Below are positions 21,187-32,490 of a stretch of 64,000 nucleotides of DNA, in pieces; the stretch's first letter is position 1, and each line of letters opens with the position of its first letter. Under the pieces are notes generated by a model. That model was not told where the DNA came from and made no database searches. It saw nothing but the letters and a program-made list of their open reading frames with translations. Source of the DNA: Diphasiastrum complanatum (Eukaryota > Streptophyta > Lycopodiopsida > Lycopodiales > Lycopodiaceae); the NCBI GenBank assembly GCA_029204225.1, contig CM055095.1, forward strand, positions 13,343,837 to 13,407,836. The letters run 5' to 3'. The position numbers and the translations under genes were made by a program.

Positions 21187-24100
21187 ATGGCTACAAATGG
21201 AGGCTACATGTTGGAAAGCAATGATAGGCTTACCTCCCTCAACTATTCTACTTGGAAAGTAAGGATGGAGTCTTTGCTTGAGATGAATGAGTTGATGGAT
21301 ATTGTTGTAGGTGTGGAGGAGAGACCTTTGGCACCTCAAGAACAATTGAGGTATGACAAGAGGGCAAAGAAAGCCCTTCACATGATCAAGATGAATGTGA
21401 CAAATGAGCTTATCAAAGAGGTTGGTAAGTGCACATCATCTAGTGAAGCTTGGGAAGCCTTGAAGAAGGTTTATGAATCCAAGTCTACTTCTAGAGTGTT
21501 GACTTTAAGAAGGCAAATCTTTTCTTGTATGCAAAAGAAGAGTGAGAATGGACATGCTTTTGTTTTGAGAGTTAAAGCATTGAATGATGAGTTAGCATGC
21601 ATTAATGATGGCATAAATAATGAGGAGCTTGTTCAAGTGATTCTCAATGGCTTGTTGGATGATCATGCTAATCTTGTTCAAAGTTATGCTATCCAAAAAT
21701 GTTTACCAAGTGTTGGAGACTTGCAAGAGGTCTTGTTGGCTGAAGAATTCAGGTTGCAAGCAAGAGTGGGAGCATCTTCTACATCTCAAGGAGGAGAAGA
21801 GGAGGCAATGTTCTCTAAAGGCAAGTTCAAGGGCAAAGGTAAAAGCAATTGGTCTAAAGGGCAAGACCAAGGTGAGCACTCTACTTTTGGCAAAAAGAAG
21901 GATAGATCTAAGCTAAAATGTTTCTATTGTGGAGTCAAAGGGCATTTTGCTAGTGATTGTTTTAAGAAAAAGAGGGATCAAGGGGAAAAGCAAACCAATC
22001 TAACTATTGATGAGGGTGGGGATGAGCTTCTTTCAAATGATGCTTTTGTTATGTCATCTTGCTTGTTGGCTAATCATGGAGACATTGATCCTTGGTGGAT
22101 TGATAGTGGAGCCACTTCTCATATGACATATCATAAAGAGTATTTTTCATCTTTAATGGCATTTGATGGTGATAAGAAGGTAATCTATACCGCAAATGAT
22201 GGTGAGTGTGCAATCAAGGGGATTGGCACAATTCCTATTTCACTTTCTACAAATAGGAATATAGAATTGAAAGATGTTTTGCTCATTCCATCCATTACCA
22301 AGAACTTACTTAGTGTAAGCCAAATGCTTGACAAAGGATTCAAAGTTGAGTTTGATGGTGATGCTTGCTTGATCAAAAAGGGGTGTAGTATCATTGCAAA
22401 AGGGAAAAGGCAAGGGAAATTGTTCAAGCTTGATGCATGTGTTGTTGCTAACCAAGTTGGATGCATGGCAAATGAACAAATGTCAATTCAAGAGGTATGG
22501 CATAAAAGGATGGGACATCTCAACTACAAGGCCTTGGAGGTAATAGCCAAAAAGGAGGTAGTAAGGGGACTTCCCAAGTCTCTTACTTGCTTGAATCATG
22601 TTTGTGAAGAATGTGCTTTGTCTAAATCACATAGATTGCCATATACTAGATCTATATCTAGATCTAAGATGCCTTTTTCTCTCTTGCATTCGGATATTCA
22701 TGGTGTTACTACAATTAGCAATGGAGGTGCTAAGATGTATGTAACTTTCATTGATGATTTTAGTAGATTTTGTTGGGTTTATCTACTAAAGAGCAAGGAT
22801 GAGGTGTTTGATGTGTTTGTCAAGTTCAAAGTTGCTATTGAGACTCAATTTACAACCAAAATCAAATGCTTGAGGAGCGACAATGGTGGTGAATACATTT
22901 CTAACAAATTCAAAGCCTTTTGCGATGAGCATGGGATCAAGAGGGAGTACACATGTCCAAGAACACCACAACAAAATGGAGTGGCCGAGAGGAAGAATAG
23001 AACCTTGTGTGAGAGTGCAAAGGCAATGAGATTGAATGCTAATCTTCCTAAACCTTTTTGGAGTGATGCTTTGTTGTGTGCAAATTTCCTATGCAATAGA
23101 TGGCCAAGTGTTGTATTGGAAGGAAAAACCCCTTTTGAAGCTTTGTTTGGTATGAAGCCTAATGTCAAGTTTCTAAGAACTTTTGGATGCATTTGCTACT
23201 TCAACATTACTCTTGATGATAGAACTAAGGAGGATCCATCTTCAAGAAAGGGCATTTTTGTTGGTTATAGTGAAGTAAGCAAAGCATATAGGATTTATGT
23301 TCCTTCAATCAAGAAAGTGTTCACAAGTAGGGATGTCATTTTTGATGAAAGTAACATTCCAAAAGTTGTTTCAAGTGATGATGGTGTTGTTGCAACTAAT
23401 GTGCTTGATGACAATGGAGTTGATGACACATTGGATGTGGATGTTGAAGAAGCCTCTTCAAGTCAAATTCCAAGGAGAACTCCAAGGCATAAAGTGAAAC
23501 CCTCAAGGCTCACTTATGATGGCAAAGGTAAGCAAGTGGTGGATGGATCCAACTATGCCTTCCTAACTTCTTTTGATGTACCTTCATGTGTAGATGAAGC
23601 AAGGCAAAAAGAGGAATGGATCCAAGCAATGGATCTTGAGTTTGAAGCACTTATGAAGAACAACACATGGAGATTGGTGGAGCTTCCAAAGGGCAAAAGT
23701 GCAATTGGATGCAAATGGATCTTCAAGGTAAAGACAAATCAAGATGGATCTATCAACAAGTTGAAGGCAAGGTTGGTGGCTAAAGGTTATGCTCAAGAGC
23801 ATGGCATTGACTATGAGGAAACCTTTGCACCCGTGGCAAAGATGGTGAGCATAAGAGTAATCATTTCCCTTGCAACTCTTTATGGATGGGATCTTTGGCA
23901 ATTAGACATTTCTAATGCTTTCTTGAATGGTGATCTTGAAGAGGAAGTCTACATGGAGCAACCCGAGAGCTATGTTTCTCATAGCAAGCCTAATCATGTG
24001 TGTTTTCTACAAAAAAGTTTGTATGGTCTTAAGCAAGCACCAAGGAGTTGGTATGCTAGGCTTAACTCTTTTCTACTTTCTCAAAACTTCACTATGAGTG

Positions 24101-25137
24101 AGTATGATCATTCACTTTACTTTAGAATTAGTGCTAATGATGTTACAATCCTTCTAATTTATGTGGATGACATTATTTTAAGTGGAGGGAACAAGGAAGA
24201 TATAGAAGATATCAAGAAAGCACTAAAAAAGGAATTTGAAGTGCATGATCTTGGTCTTTTGAGCTATATCTTAGGAATAGAAGTAATTAGAACTTCTCAA
24301 ATCACTTTTATTTCACAAGAGAAGTATGCTATTTCTATTCTCAATAGATTTCATATGGTAGATGCAAATCCTATTGATACACCTATGGAATCACATGTAA
24401 AGCTAACTATAAGAGGTAATGAAAGATCCTTCGAGGACATTACTCTCTATAGGAAGCTAATAGGTTCTCTTATATATCTAACCATCACAAGACCTGATTT
24501 ATCTTATTGTGTTGGTAGATTAAGCCAATTCATGCAAGATCCTAGCATAGAACATTGGAAACTAGGAAAGAGGATCTTGAGATACATCTCGGGAACAAAA
24601 GATTTTGGCATTGTTTATAGAGGCTCATCACCTAACTTATTTGGTTTTTCAGATTCAGATTTTGCAGGAGACCTTATGGATAGAAAATCCATAAATGCAC
24701 ATGCTATTTTCATAGGTGATGGAGCTATCTCATGGATGTCGAAGAAACAAGCAACTATATCACTTTCTTCTAGTGAGGCCGAGTACAAAGCTTTGACATC
24801 ATGCACAAAGGAGATGGTGTGGATCAAGAGGATGATTATGGAGCTTCATTTGCTGGATTTTTCAGAGAGTCCAATCATCTTTTGTGACAACCTTTCAGCC
24901 CAAAGTCTAGCAAGCAATCCGGTTTTCCATGCAAGGAGCAAACATATCGAGGTGGCTTACCATTTTGTGAGAGAACAAGTGTTGGCAAAAGAGATCAAGC
25001 TTGAACATGTCCCATCAAAGGAATGTGTGGCTGATATCTTTACCAAAGCATTGGGAAAGGACTTATTTTTCAAGCATAGAACAAGTCTTGGTGTACTTTC
25101 TAAATCTATGCTAAAACTAGTTGAAGAGGGAGTGTGA
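21187..25137 (+). CDS. copia gag-pol polyprotein (J)
   Basis: Single 1316-residue frame encoding all proteins for retrotransposition. Order: gag (1-240; SLNYSTWKVRMESLL, DUF4219/UBN2 type); CCHC zinc knuckle C245-C248-H253-C258; aspartic protease WWIDSGATS with D306; GAG-pre-integrase with H443 and a CxxC near 472; integrase with catalytic D503, D565 and E601 (35 residues between the last two); RT from NNTWRLVE (825) with YVDD at 992-995; RNase H with D1156, E1197, D1234 and ending ADIFTKALG. No internal stop or shift, so gag and pol are one translation unit; no ribosomal frameshift site is needed. The start ATG (MATNGGYMLES) is the first in-frame Met with gag similarity. The stop TGA lies at 25135-25137, inside the 3' LTR. 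All catalytic residues visible are present. Confidence 0.97.
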   Translation: MATNGGYMLESNDRLTSLNYSTWKVRMESLLEMNELMDIVVGVEERPLAPQEQLRYDKRAKKALHMIKMNVTNELIKEVGKCTSSSEAWEALKKVYESKSTSRVLTLRRQIFSCMQKKSENGHAFVLRVKALNDELACINDGINNEELVQVILNGLLDDHANLVQSYAIQKCLPSVGDLQEVLLAEEFRLQARVGASSTSQGGEEEAMFSKGKFKGKGKSNWSKGQDQGEHSTFGKKKDRSKLKCFYCGVKGHFASDCFKKKRDQGEKQTNLTIDEGGDELLSNDAFVMSSCLLANHGDIDPWWIDSGATSHMTYHKEYFSSLMAFDGDKKVIYTANDGECAIKGIGTIPISLSTNRNIELKDVLLIPSITKNLLSVSQMLDKGFKVEFDGDACLIKKGCSIIAKGKRQGKLFKLDACVVANQVGCMANEQMSIQEVWHKRMGHLNYKALEVIAKKEVVRGLPKSLTCLNHVCEECALSKSHRLPYTRSISRSKMPFSLLHSDIHGVTTISNGGAKMYVTFIDDFSRFCWVYLLKSKDEVFDVFVKFKVAIETQFTTKIKCLRSDNGGEYISNKFKAFCDEHGIKREYTCPRTPQQNGVAERKNRTLCESAKAMRLNANLPKPFWSDALLCANFLCNRWPSVVLEGKTPFEALFGMKPNVKFLRTFGCICYFNITLDDRTKEDPSSRKGIFVGYSEVSKAYRIYVPSIKKVFTSRDVIFDESNIPKVVSSDDGVVATNVLDDNGVDDTLDVDVEEASSSQIPRRTPRHKVKPSRLTYDGKGKQVVDGSNYAFLTSFDVPSCVDEARQKEEWIQAMDLEFEALMKNNTWRLVELPKGKSAIGCKWIFKVKTNQDGSINKLKARLVAKGYAQEHGIDYEETFAPVAKMVSIRVIISLATLYGWDLWQLDISNAFLNGDLEEEVYMEQPESYVSHSKPNHVCFLQKSLYGLKQAPRSWYARLNSFLLSQNFTMSEYDHSLYFRISANDVTILLIYVDDIILSGGNKEDIEDIKKALKKEFEVHDLGLLSYILGIEVIRTSQITFISQEKYAISILNRFHMVDANPIDTPMESHVKLTIRGNERSFEDITLYRKLIGSLIYLTITRPDLSYCVGRLSQFMQDPSIEHWKLGKRILRYISGTKDFGIVYRGSSPNLFGFSDSDFAGDLMDRKSINAHAIFIGDGAISWMSKKQATISLSSSEAEYKALTSCTKEMVWIKRMIMELHLLDFSESPIIFCDNLSAQSLASNPVFHARSKHIEVAYHFVREQVLAKEIKLEHVPSKECVADIFTKALGKDLFFKHRTSLGVLSKSMLKLVEEGV
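25119..25132 (+). other. polypurine tract of J
   Basis: GTTGAAGAGGGAG-type purine run directly before the 3' LTR TG; primes plus-strand DNA synthesis. It also encodes the last residues of the polyprotein (VEEGV). Confidence 0.9.
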
Positions 25138-25785
25138 AAAATTGTCAACTAGTAGTATTTTCCTAACTTGAGATTTTGTAGGCCTATGGCCAAATAAAAG
25201 TTAGAGATAGGTTCATACATGTATGTAGAGGCCCAAAGTATGTGTACACTACTTTTGAGGTCACATTAATTAGAGGAGGTCGAGTGTGGAGCTCTTCTAT
25301 TGGCTCATAATTTGGTGCATTCCTATTTGACCAAATTTCTAGGTATATGGGTGAATCCTATTGGACCCCAATTTTAGCCTATCATAAGACAAGTGGCCAA
25401 GAGGCACTATGGCTGCTATAAATAGCCATCTCCACGAGTATGTACACATCTCATTTTCATTCTATTGAATGAATGTTATGCTCTTTGAAGATCCATCTTC
25501 TTCTCTCTCACTTTTTTGTTCATATCTTGCATTCTAGCCACTAGAATTGTGATTTCTTTGTTGCTATGGCTTCACACGTGTGAAATGCAGGTTGTAGGCT
25601 CTGAAGTACGGACAGGGACAGCAAGTTTCTGTTTGTGGAAGCTTATGATCAGATTTTGATGTTTAGTTGATGTTTAGTATGCTTAACATCACAATTTCTA
25701 TCATTTTTTCAATCTAGATGTGCATAACTTCCATGGCCAAGATCTTTATGAAACTTTAGCATCTTTTGGATCTGAGTTTTTCACA
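25133..25785 (+). repeat. 3' LTR of J
   Basis: 653 bp, no difference from the 5' LTR seen by eye. Its first five bases TGTGA supply the polyprotein stop codon. Confidence 0.97.
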
Positions 25786-25790
25786 TGCTG
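25786..25790. repeat. target site duplication of J, right
   Basis: TGCTG, matching 19920-19924. Confidence 0.95.
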
Positions 25791-26790
25791 CACATCCAAA
25801 CACACGTACGTATGATAGATCAGACTTTCTACCTATCCACATCTCGTACGGTGTTTTATTTTCCAACGTTGTCGTTGTTGATCTATTCTGCAGGTGTACT
25901 GCTGCAGCTATTGCCTCAACCCAAAATTGACTTGGCAATCGAGCCTGTGCGATCATGTATCTGGCTTCTTCGACTAGCGTCATATTTCTTCTTTTCGTGA
26001 CACCATTATATTCTGGTGTGTACGCAGGACTGAATTGATTTTCGATCCCTTGTTCTTGGTAGAATTTTGAAAATTCTTTGCTCTTGTACTCACCTCCATT
26101 GTCAGATCTGATGATCTGAATCTTCTTTGAGGTGTGTCACTCTGCAAATGCCATGAACTTCTTGAAGGAATCAAATACTTCAGATTTCTTCTTTAGGTAG
26201 TAGATCATAGCATCTAGCTATAATCATCTATCAACCTCAATCCTGAGAGCGAATCCATTTTCATCGGTCCACAAACATCTGAGTGGACGAGCTCAAGAAC
26301 TTCTTTGGCTCTTCTTCCCTCATGTGTGAATGGATTCCGATGTTGTTTGCCTTTCTGATAGGCTTCGCAGAACTCAGTATCGGGTCTTGATATCTTTAGA
26401 CACTATGTCTTTCTTACACATGTCATAAAGGCTCCTCATGTTCAGATGATATATTCTCCTATGCCAAAGCTGATCTTCATTTTCTGATGCATTTAATATG
26501 CTATCAGAGTTGCTAATTATCTTGGCTTGGTAGAGGTTTCCTTCTCTGCATCCAACCATTAGCAATTTTTTTTGTAGTTTTCTTGATCATGCGGCATGTA
26601 TTGCCATCAAACAAAACTTGAATTCCAAGATCTGCCATCTTGGAGACTGATAACAGATCTTTTCTCAGTGAAGGCACGTAGAGTGCCCATGGCAGCTCTG
26701 CTTGACCTGACAGTGTTTGCAACGGTAGAGTTCCAATGCCTTTGCATCGCGTCTGCTCCCATCACCTAGAATGTTGACATTTTCAGAGCC
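25791..26790 (-). pseudogene. copia protease-integrase part (element D)
   Basis: Minus frames from right: protease end (PWALYVPSLRKDLLSVSKMA; 26513-26722), GAG-pre-integrase (QLWHRRIYHLNMRSLYDM; 26374-26565), integrase core in broken frames (26000-26370, with the region of DNGGEY around 26095), and KTPYEMWIGRKSDLSYVRVFG (25756-25983). This is D's upstream half; the other half lies at 17604-19919 beyond element J. D's gag and 5' LTR are not found past about 26800. Confidence 0.88.
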
Positions 26791-26799
26791 TATACAATC

Positions 26800-27925
26800 T
26801 GTTTACTAGTTCTATTTTCTGTCTGTTTAGAGGCTTGTTGGCATCTCTTGAATGTTAGCTTCTTAGTTCAATGCCGAAACCAGGTAGAAGGGACTGATAT
26901 CGATGTAGTAAATGTTTTGCCTGTCAGAGGACAATCCAGGGAAGTCACTCTTGAACTAATGCACATGCATAAACAACCACTCATACATGCCAAAACATTC
27001 AACCATAAAATCAGTGTGTAGATTCGTTGAACAAACAATGAAATTCTACTTCTACTTTGCTGCAAAATGAACTAAAGTCAGATCCTACACTACTTTACTT
27101 GCATAAATTGACAAAACAAGAAACAAAAAACTAATCTACAGCATCCTAGAATCAAGAAACTAACCAGTCTTTTGATTCCTGGACATCCCAAGAACATCAA
27201 GAACTAGAATGTTAGAGAATATGCAAGATTTATGCCACATTCCTAGCCTATTTAGTTTACTTGAATGTTGGCTCCTACATTAATCCAAAACATGAAATCT
27301 AAACCACAACTAGGAAAGCAAGAAAACTAATTCACTCTAAATCCACAACCACACACAATATGAATGGAAGGGCATGATCATAAGGGCATCACTCAAGAAA
27401 ACCATCATGATCAAGGAGCTTAGTGTAGCATCAAACTCATGGAAAATCTTCTTATTAAGCATGGAGTAGATACAATGCAAAAAGCTCCTCTACTCAAAGA
27501 GGGAGTCTCTTAAATAAGCAAGAGAGCTCCTTAGGTGGCATCCTAGTGGAATTTTCACATTTCACAAATTACAAGTGGAATAATGCTCTCCACTAGAGGT
27601 CACCATCAAAAGGTGGCTCACTCTACTTTCTTTAAGAGGGGTCTACTTGCATTTATTACATTTGCCTAGAAATACTAGATCCTAGATGGTCATTCCATCT
27701 TCCGGGATTCACCATGAGGCTTACACAGTTCTTGCATGTCTTTCCCAGCTAGTATTTCTCGGCTCTCATACTCGGCTCTCAGTCTTCGTTCATCTCGTCT
27801 TCTCAAAGACCCCCTCCGTCTAAGGTGAGAGGTTCTCTTGAGTTGCTCTGTCCGAGTATCTTGGGGATTCGTCAGAATCAGCCAACATCATCCCACCCCT
27901 AATGTGTTGCAGGACCCATTGCAAC
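26800..27925. other. unclassified, probably LTR-type sequence
   Basis: No supported coding region. AT-rich with a run of A-rich words at 27100-27400. No paired repeat found in the window. Confidence 0.35.
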
Positions 27926-29407
27926 TCATATTGGACGATGTCGCTCCGCTTTGCATTGGCATCTTTGATCGTCACTTGGAAAAGTGTAGGTCCTCGTTCG
28001 CTGGCATAAAACCAAGTATTTATTGTTGTTAGTCTTTATCAAAAACTGTTTTGACAAATTGTCACAATTTAACCAGAATGTCTTATTGTTGTAATGGGTT
28101 GACATTCTCAAAATTTGGAGAGCTCTCAGCAGCTTCACAACTCTGCATGCATGAGTGCTTCTCGTGTGTCTCTTTGTTTTGTCACTTGTATCTGCCATTG
28201 ACGGTTTCATCTTTGGTTTCTTGGCAGATTCTAACTTTTGGGAGGTTGTATCCTCCATATTGCTTCTGGCATTTCCACAATTCTGTTCTCAGTTGAAGTT
28301 CCAGTCTTTTCGATGCTCTTTTCTGACAGGTAGCACAAATCTTGGTTATCAGTCTCAAGGGGATGGACTCATCATCAAAAATTTGGTAGTAGGATGGACG
28401 GTTTGGTAACAGTGAGGAAACATGATGAAGGCTTGGTGAAAGAATGAAGGAACTGATAGTTCTATAGTTGCAGCCTTGGACCTTTGCAATGTCGAGCTTT
28501 GACCACCACTTGCTGGGTGAGGAGCTTGTTTTATTTTGCAAGTTCACGGTTGTCTTCATCTTTCTTTTCTGCAGCTCTTTCTTTTGATCCGTTACTTTTG
28601 GATCTCTTTGGGCTTCATAGGGGGAGATTCAACTATCATTGCCCCAAAGAGTTTCTTTTGATCAAAATTGATCTGACTCATCTGTTGCTTAAGTTTTTGT
28701 CCTTTCCTCCTCAGCTTCTTTGCTTAATTTCTGATGTCTTCTAGCTGCTTCGTCTGCTTTTGTAGGTCTTCTTTTGGTTGATCATCCATTGTAGGTGGCA
28801 GTTAATCTCCGCAAGACACTTGCAATGATCTTTCAACTGCTTCAGTAAAACTATAAAAAAGTAGGGATTTCTCAAAAGAACAGTAAATTGATGATAAACA
28901 AACTAATGGAAGGAAGGGTGGTAGTGACAACGGTAGATGGTGTGGGCGATAAGCATGAGAATGGATGCAGATGTATGATGAGAGATTGGTTGAAGAAGGA
29001 GACTGATCTCCCAATGCTTGTGTTTCCCTTTTCTGAAGGATCTTCGTCATGACTGGAATCCTTCTTCTGATTGAGTCTCTTTGGATTACCCATCTGTCTT
29101 CTTTAGCCTTGTCTTTTTCATATTTGACTTGTGACCTTGGCTGTCGATCTTGCTGATGTTGTTGCTGGCAATGTGGATGCTCCAATGGATCCAAGAAGAT
29201 CCACTCTCTCCCCACCAAAATCTGTTGGTGGGGATGTTGTTGCTGGTAATTGTTCATGCTCAGGATTGGATCGGTGTGTGGAACACGTAGTTGAAAACAC
29301 GGTGAACATGTGATTGGACTAAAGACTGAACAAATTTTAACTAAATTTGTTTCGATCTTGTTGTAGTTGACTCGAAGATGAATATGGCAATGAGATGCAG
29401 GAATCAA
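27926..29407 (-). other. unclassified gene-like region
   Basis: Minus strand has adjoining open stretches: 28802-29407 (201 codons, Gln/His/Pro-rich in its middle), a short Lys/Glu/Gln-rich likely coiled-coil segment just downstream (28620-28790, MDDQPKEDLQKQTKQLED with stops), 28182-28559 and 27926-28258 (Lys/Ser/Thr-rich). No domain is recognised. Composition and consecutive openness suggest a decayed gene, possibly an extra ORF of a transposon, but this is weak. Confidence 0.25.
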
Positions 29408-29822
29408 CTCTAATTTGACATGGATTTCTCATATGTCTCAAAAATCCTAAACTATTGTACAAGGGAATTTGAAGATGGATAGAAGAATGAAAATGTGTTC
29501 TGGAGATGCTCTACAGAAGACTCTCGTGCAATAGCTATTCTTCAAGCAAAAATCAATCACACAAAACAAGTGAAGAGAAACAAGGAAATAGACAAACGTC
29601 ACAGAGAGTGAAAACTGTATAGCACTTGTCGAACAAAACCTGCATTCATCAACATTGATAATGTACCTTGATAGTTGCAATATTTCAGTTGTTTTGTAGA
29701 GTAATGTGACTTACTCTTACATGCCCTTGTCAAAACAAGGCAGGGTTGGTTACACTAAAATCTACCATCATTGATAGCAAATGTTGTAAGATATAGCTTG
29801 AGATGCAGGTATGGTTGAGGTA
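29408..29822. other. no feature recognised
   Basis: AT-rich, no domain or repeat noted. Confidence 0.3.
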
Positions 29823-30053
29823 CTATGTCTTGAGGACCTCTCTGAACAAGAGATTCAGAACCGAATCTCTATATGGATTTCTGAATCCGAGAAATATTGT
29901 GTATTGGCACATTGGAAATCTTATCAGCATGTGGAAAGACAAATAGATTTGAGGTTGTAAAAGTGGAGAAAAACTGTCAATTCCCTGTGGAGGTTGCTCT
30001 TGGTTGGACATTGTAGCAGAGGACGGAATATCGGTTTCACTTTCTTTAGACAA
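29823..30053 (-). pseudogene. gypsy pre-protease fragment (element E')
   Basis: Minus frame has PQGIDSFSPLLQPQIYLSFH, which aligns with LQGLEVFSDLLQAQLTMPFH at 35.1-35.2 kb of the sister plus-strand copy. It lies between gag and protease; the rest of the minus-strand pol is absent. Confidence 0.6.
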
Positions 30054-30200
30054 GGACTCATTTCATATTAGTGTCTTTTTGCATTATGGAGCTGGTGTAT
30101 TGTGCGGTGATGTAGAAGTTTGCAAGAAACTTCTCAAGTGAGCAGCAAGTTGATCGGTTGGGTGCTATAGTGCTCGTGTGGTGTTGTCGTGAGGATCCTA

Positions 30201-31520
30201 TTATGATTCATAACTGACGTGATGGGCAGGTAGGACCTTAGTTGGTTGTTTCAGACAGTCTTTGAAACTGTGTTTTCTGATACAGTCAGGACACTCAACA
30301 TGGTACTTGGTCTTGACTGGACAATCAGCCATGGAGTGGCTAGTTTCACCACAGATGAAACATCTGGTGTGCAATGGCCCTTGTATAATATCATAGCCAT
30401 CTTGTATGGCTAATGGTTCTGGACTTTCAGATGGATATTCATGATAAGACAAGGCATTTCCAGACTGTGATGGATGTTCTTCATATTGTTGAGCTGTATG
30501 TGCTTGGATAGGCCGATATGAAGGACAAGCAACAACATGATGCATAGCCCGACAGTGTGGAAACCATATTGGTTTTCGTCTATAAGGTACCTGTGCAGTG
30601 TTTGGCTGACCAAGCATACTGCTTTGGATAGACTTCAGGGTAGTTTAAAACTCATTGGTGAGTTTCTCCATTTGAAGTTGGTGTTGCTTATTAAGCAACT
30701 CCAGCTGTGATTTCCAAAGCTAATCTCAGGTGTTCTCGATTGGCTTCGACTCATGGACAGGAGCACATGGTGCTCTTCTTTCCCTGGATTCGTAAATATC
30801 CGATTCTTCGTCTTCTTCCTTGATGGCATTAGACATAGCTAATTTGAGGCTCATATATTCGTCATTTGATTTAAGCTCGCGTCTAATCCATCTTGGAAGT
30901 CCGACTAGGAACCAGATGATGAGCATCTGTTCGGAGGGCTGTTCTTGGACTTGACTTTTGAGGCATTTGAAATGCTCAATATAGTCTCGTACACGTTCGT
31001 CTTTTGCCATTTTGATGTTACTCAATTTGACAAAAGGGCTCTCGATCAAGCGAAAGGGCTTAAAACGCTTGATAAAGGATTCTTTCAAAATTGACCAAGC
31101 TGTCTTATCAAGGTTGAAAAACCAATCACGTGCTTTAGCAATCATGGTCATCGAAAACAGTTGGACCATAGCATCGGGAGATGTTTCGCCATACACATCA
31201 CATGCATTCTCAAAGATTTGCAAAAATCTTTGAGGGTCCGAACTACCATCAAACTTTGCTAGATCTAGCTTGGGTGTACGTCTCTCATGATGAGCACCGT
31301 GGATAGCAGAAGCACCATTCTGGCCTGGGAAGGGTCAGCACAATAAGAATAGGCTCGTGCTCATGAAGACTCAGCTCTATCAGGTTCTTGTCCCTCGAAT
31401 GGGTTTGTGGATGGCTCGTGTATTTGGGCCCGCATTCGGTAGAACCTATGACGTCTGATTTGTTCAACTATAGGAGACTTGATCTCGTATGGATAATCTT
31501 CGGGGATTTCAAGATCTGTA
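30201..31520 (-). pseudogene. Ty3/gypsy gag with zinc knuckle (element E')
   Basis: Start MADNTDLEIPEDYPYEI near 31530 and MRAQIHEPSTNPFEG, then (30726-31223) a Retrotrans_gag domain: QIFENACDVYGETSPDAMVQ, ARDWFFNLD, ESFIKRFKPF, KDERVRDYIEHF, GLPRWIRREL. The 30201-30617 frame has the knuckle CFICGETSHSMADC and a second Cys/His cluster CPDCIRKHSFKDC. Stops and shifts separate the parts. The sister copy is at 33.3-34.9 kb on the other strand, head to head with this one. Confidence 0.88.
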
Positions 31521-31744
31521 TTGTCGGCCATTGGGTACTGTTGTGTCGTTTTTGTGTTGGGTATGTGTTTCTGGTGTTTTTGGATTTTTTTAGGGTTTTT
31601 GGTGTTTTTAGATTTTTTTAGATTTTTTTGGGTGTTGAAGGAAGTGAAGGTGGAGAGGGCTTTCTATTGGTATTAGTCGAAATGCGAATCAGAGGTGTCG
31701 TTTGAAAGTTCTATGGTCTGGCAATGAGTTGGTCAATTGAGATG

Positions 31745-32490
31745 GTGAGGAATCATGTCGGTCAAGATTGGACCCAGAACCGTCGGTCAAGATCTGACGC
31801 GAATCCTTTGGTCGAGATCTGATTGAAAATTTGGCGGTCAAGATCTGATTGAAACCTGTCGGTCAAGATCTGACACGAACCCGTCGATTGAGATCTGGTC
31901 AAAACTCGTCGGTCGAGATCTGACGTGAACCCGTCGGTCAAGATCTGATCGAAATTCGTCGGTCGAGATCTGATGTGAACCTGTCGGTCAAGATCTGACA
32001 CGAACTTGTCGGTCGAGATCTGATCGAAACCCGTCTATTGAGATCTGACGCGAACCCATCGGTCAAGATTTGATCAAGACCCGTCGATCGAGATCTGATG
32101 CGAACGCCGGCCGAGATCTGACGTGAACCCGTTGGTCGAGATCTGATCGAAAACCCATCGGTTGAGATCTGACGCGAACCCATCGGTCGAGATCTGACGC
32201 GAACCCGTCGGTCAAGATCTAAAAAAAAGCGTCAGTTGAAATTTGAAAAAAATTGTCGGTTGAGATTTGAAAAAAAAACGTCGGTTGAGATTTGAAAAAA
32301 ATCGTCGATTGAGATTTGAAAAAAAAGCTTCGGTTGAGATTTGAAAAAAATCGTCGGTTGAGATTTGAAAGGAAGCATCGGTTTAGATATGAAGGAAAGT
32401 GTCGATTGAGATATGAAGAAAGCGTCGGCTGAGATATGAAGGGAAGCGTCGGTTGAGATATGAAGGAAAGCGTCGGCTGAGATATGAAAG
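31745..32490. repeat. 24-25-bp minisatellite, core CGGTCGAGATCTG
   Basis: About 30 degenerate units. 31760-32220 has 25-bp units of the form GTCGGTCAAGATCTGACRCGAACCC; 32220-32490 has a 24-bp subtype GTCGGTTGAGATTTGAAAAAA, later GAGATATGAA. It lies upstream (minus sense) of the E' gag, i.e. in its leader. Minus-strand frames through it are artefacts. Confidence 0.93.

Larger units (their letters stand above)
19925..25785 (+). mobile_element. intact Ty1/copia retrotransposon J
   Basis: A 5861-bp element: two 653-bp LTRs that appear identical by eye, primer-binding site, 597-bp leader, one uninterrupted gag-pol frame, polypurine tract, and a 5-bp TGCTG target duplication. It is inserted in the integrase region of the minus-strand copia element D: removing J and one TGCTG restores D's local reading (..VFGCA / AYKHN..). 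Identical LTRs indicate a very recent insertion. It looks fully autonomous. Confidence 0.97.

Noticed and set aside
29157-29260. Direct repeat GTTGTTGCTGG
   Set aside because: Short and imperfect; probably low-complexity CAA-rich coding or chance.
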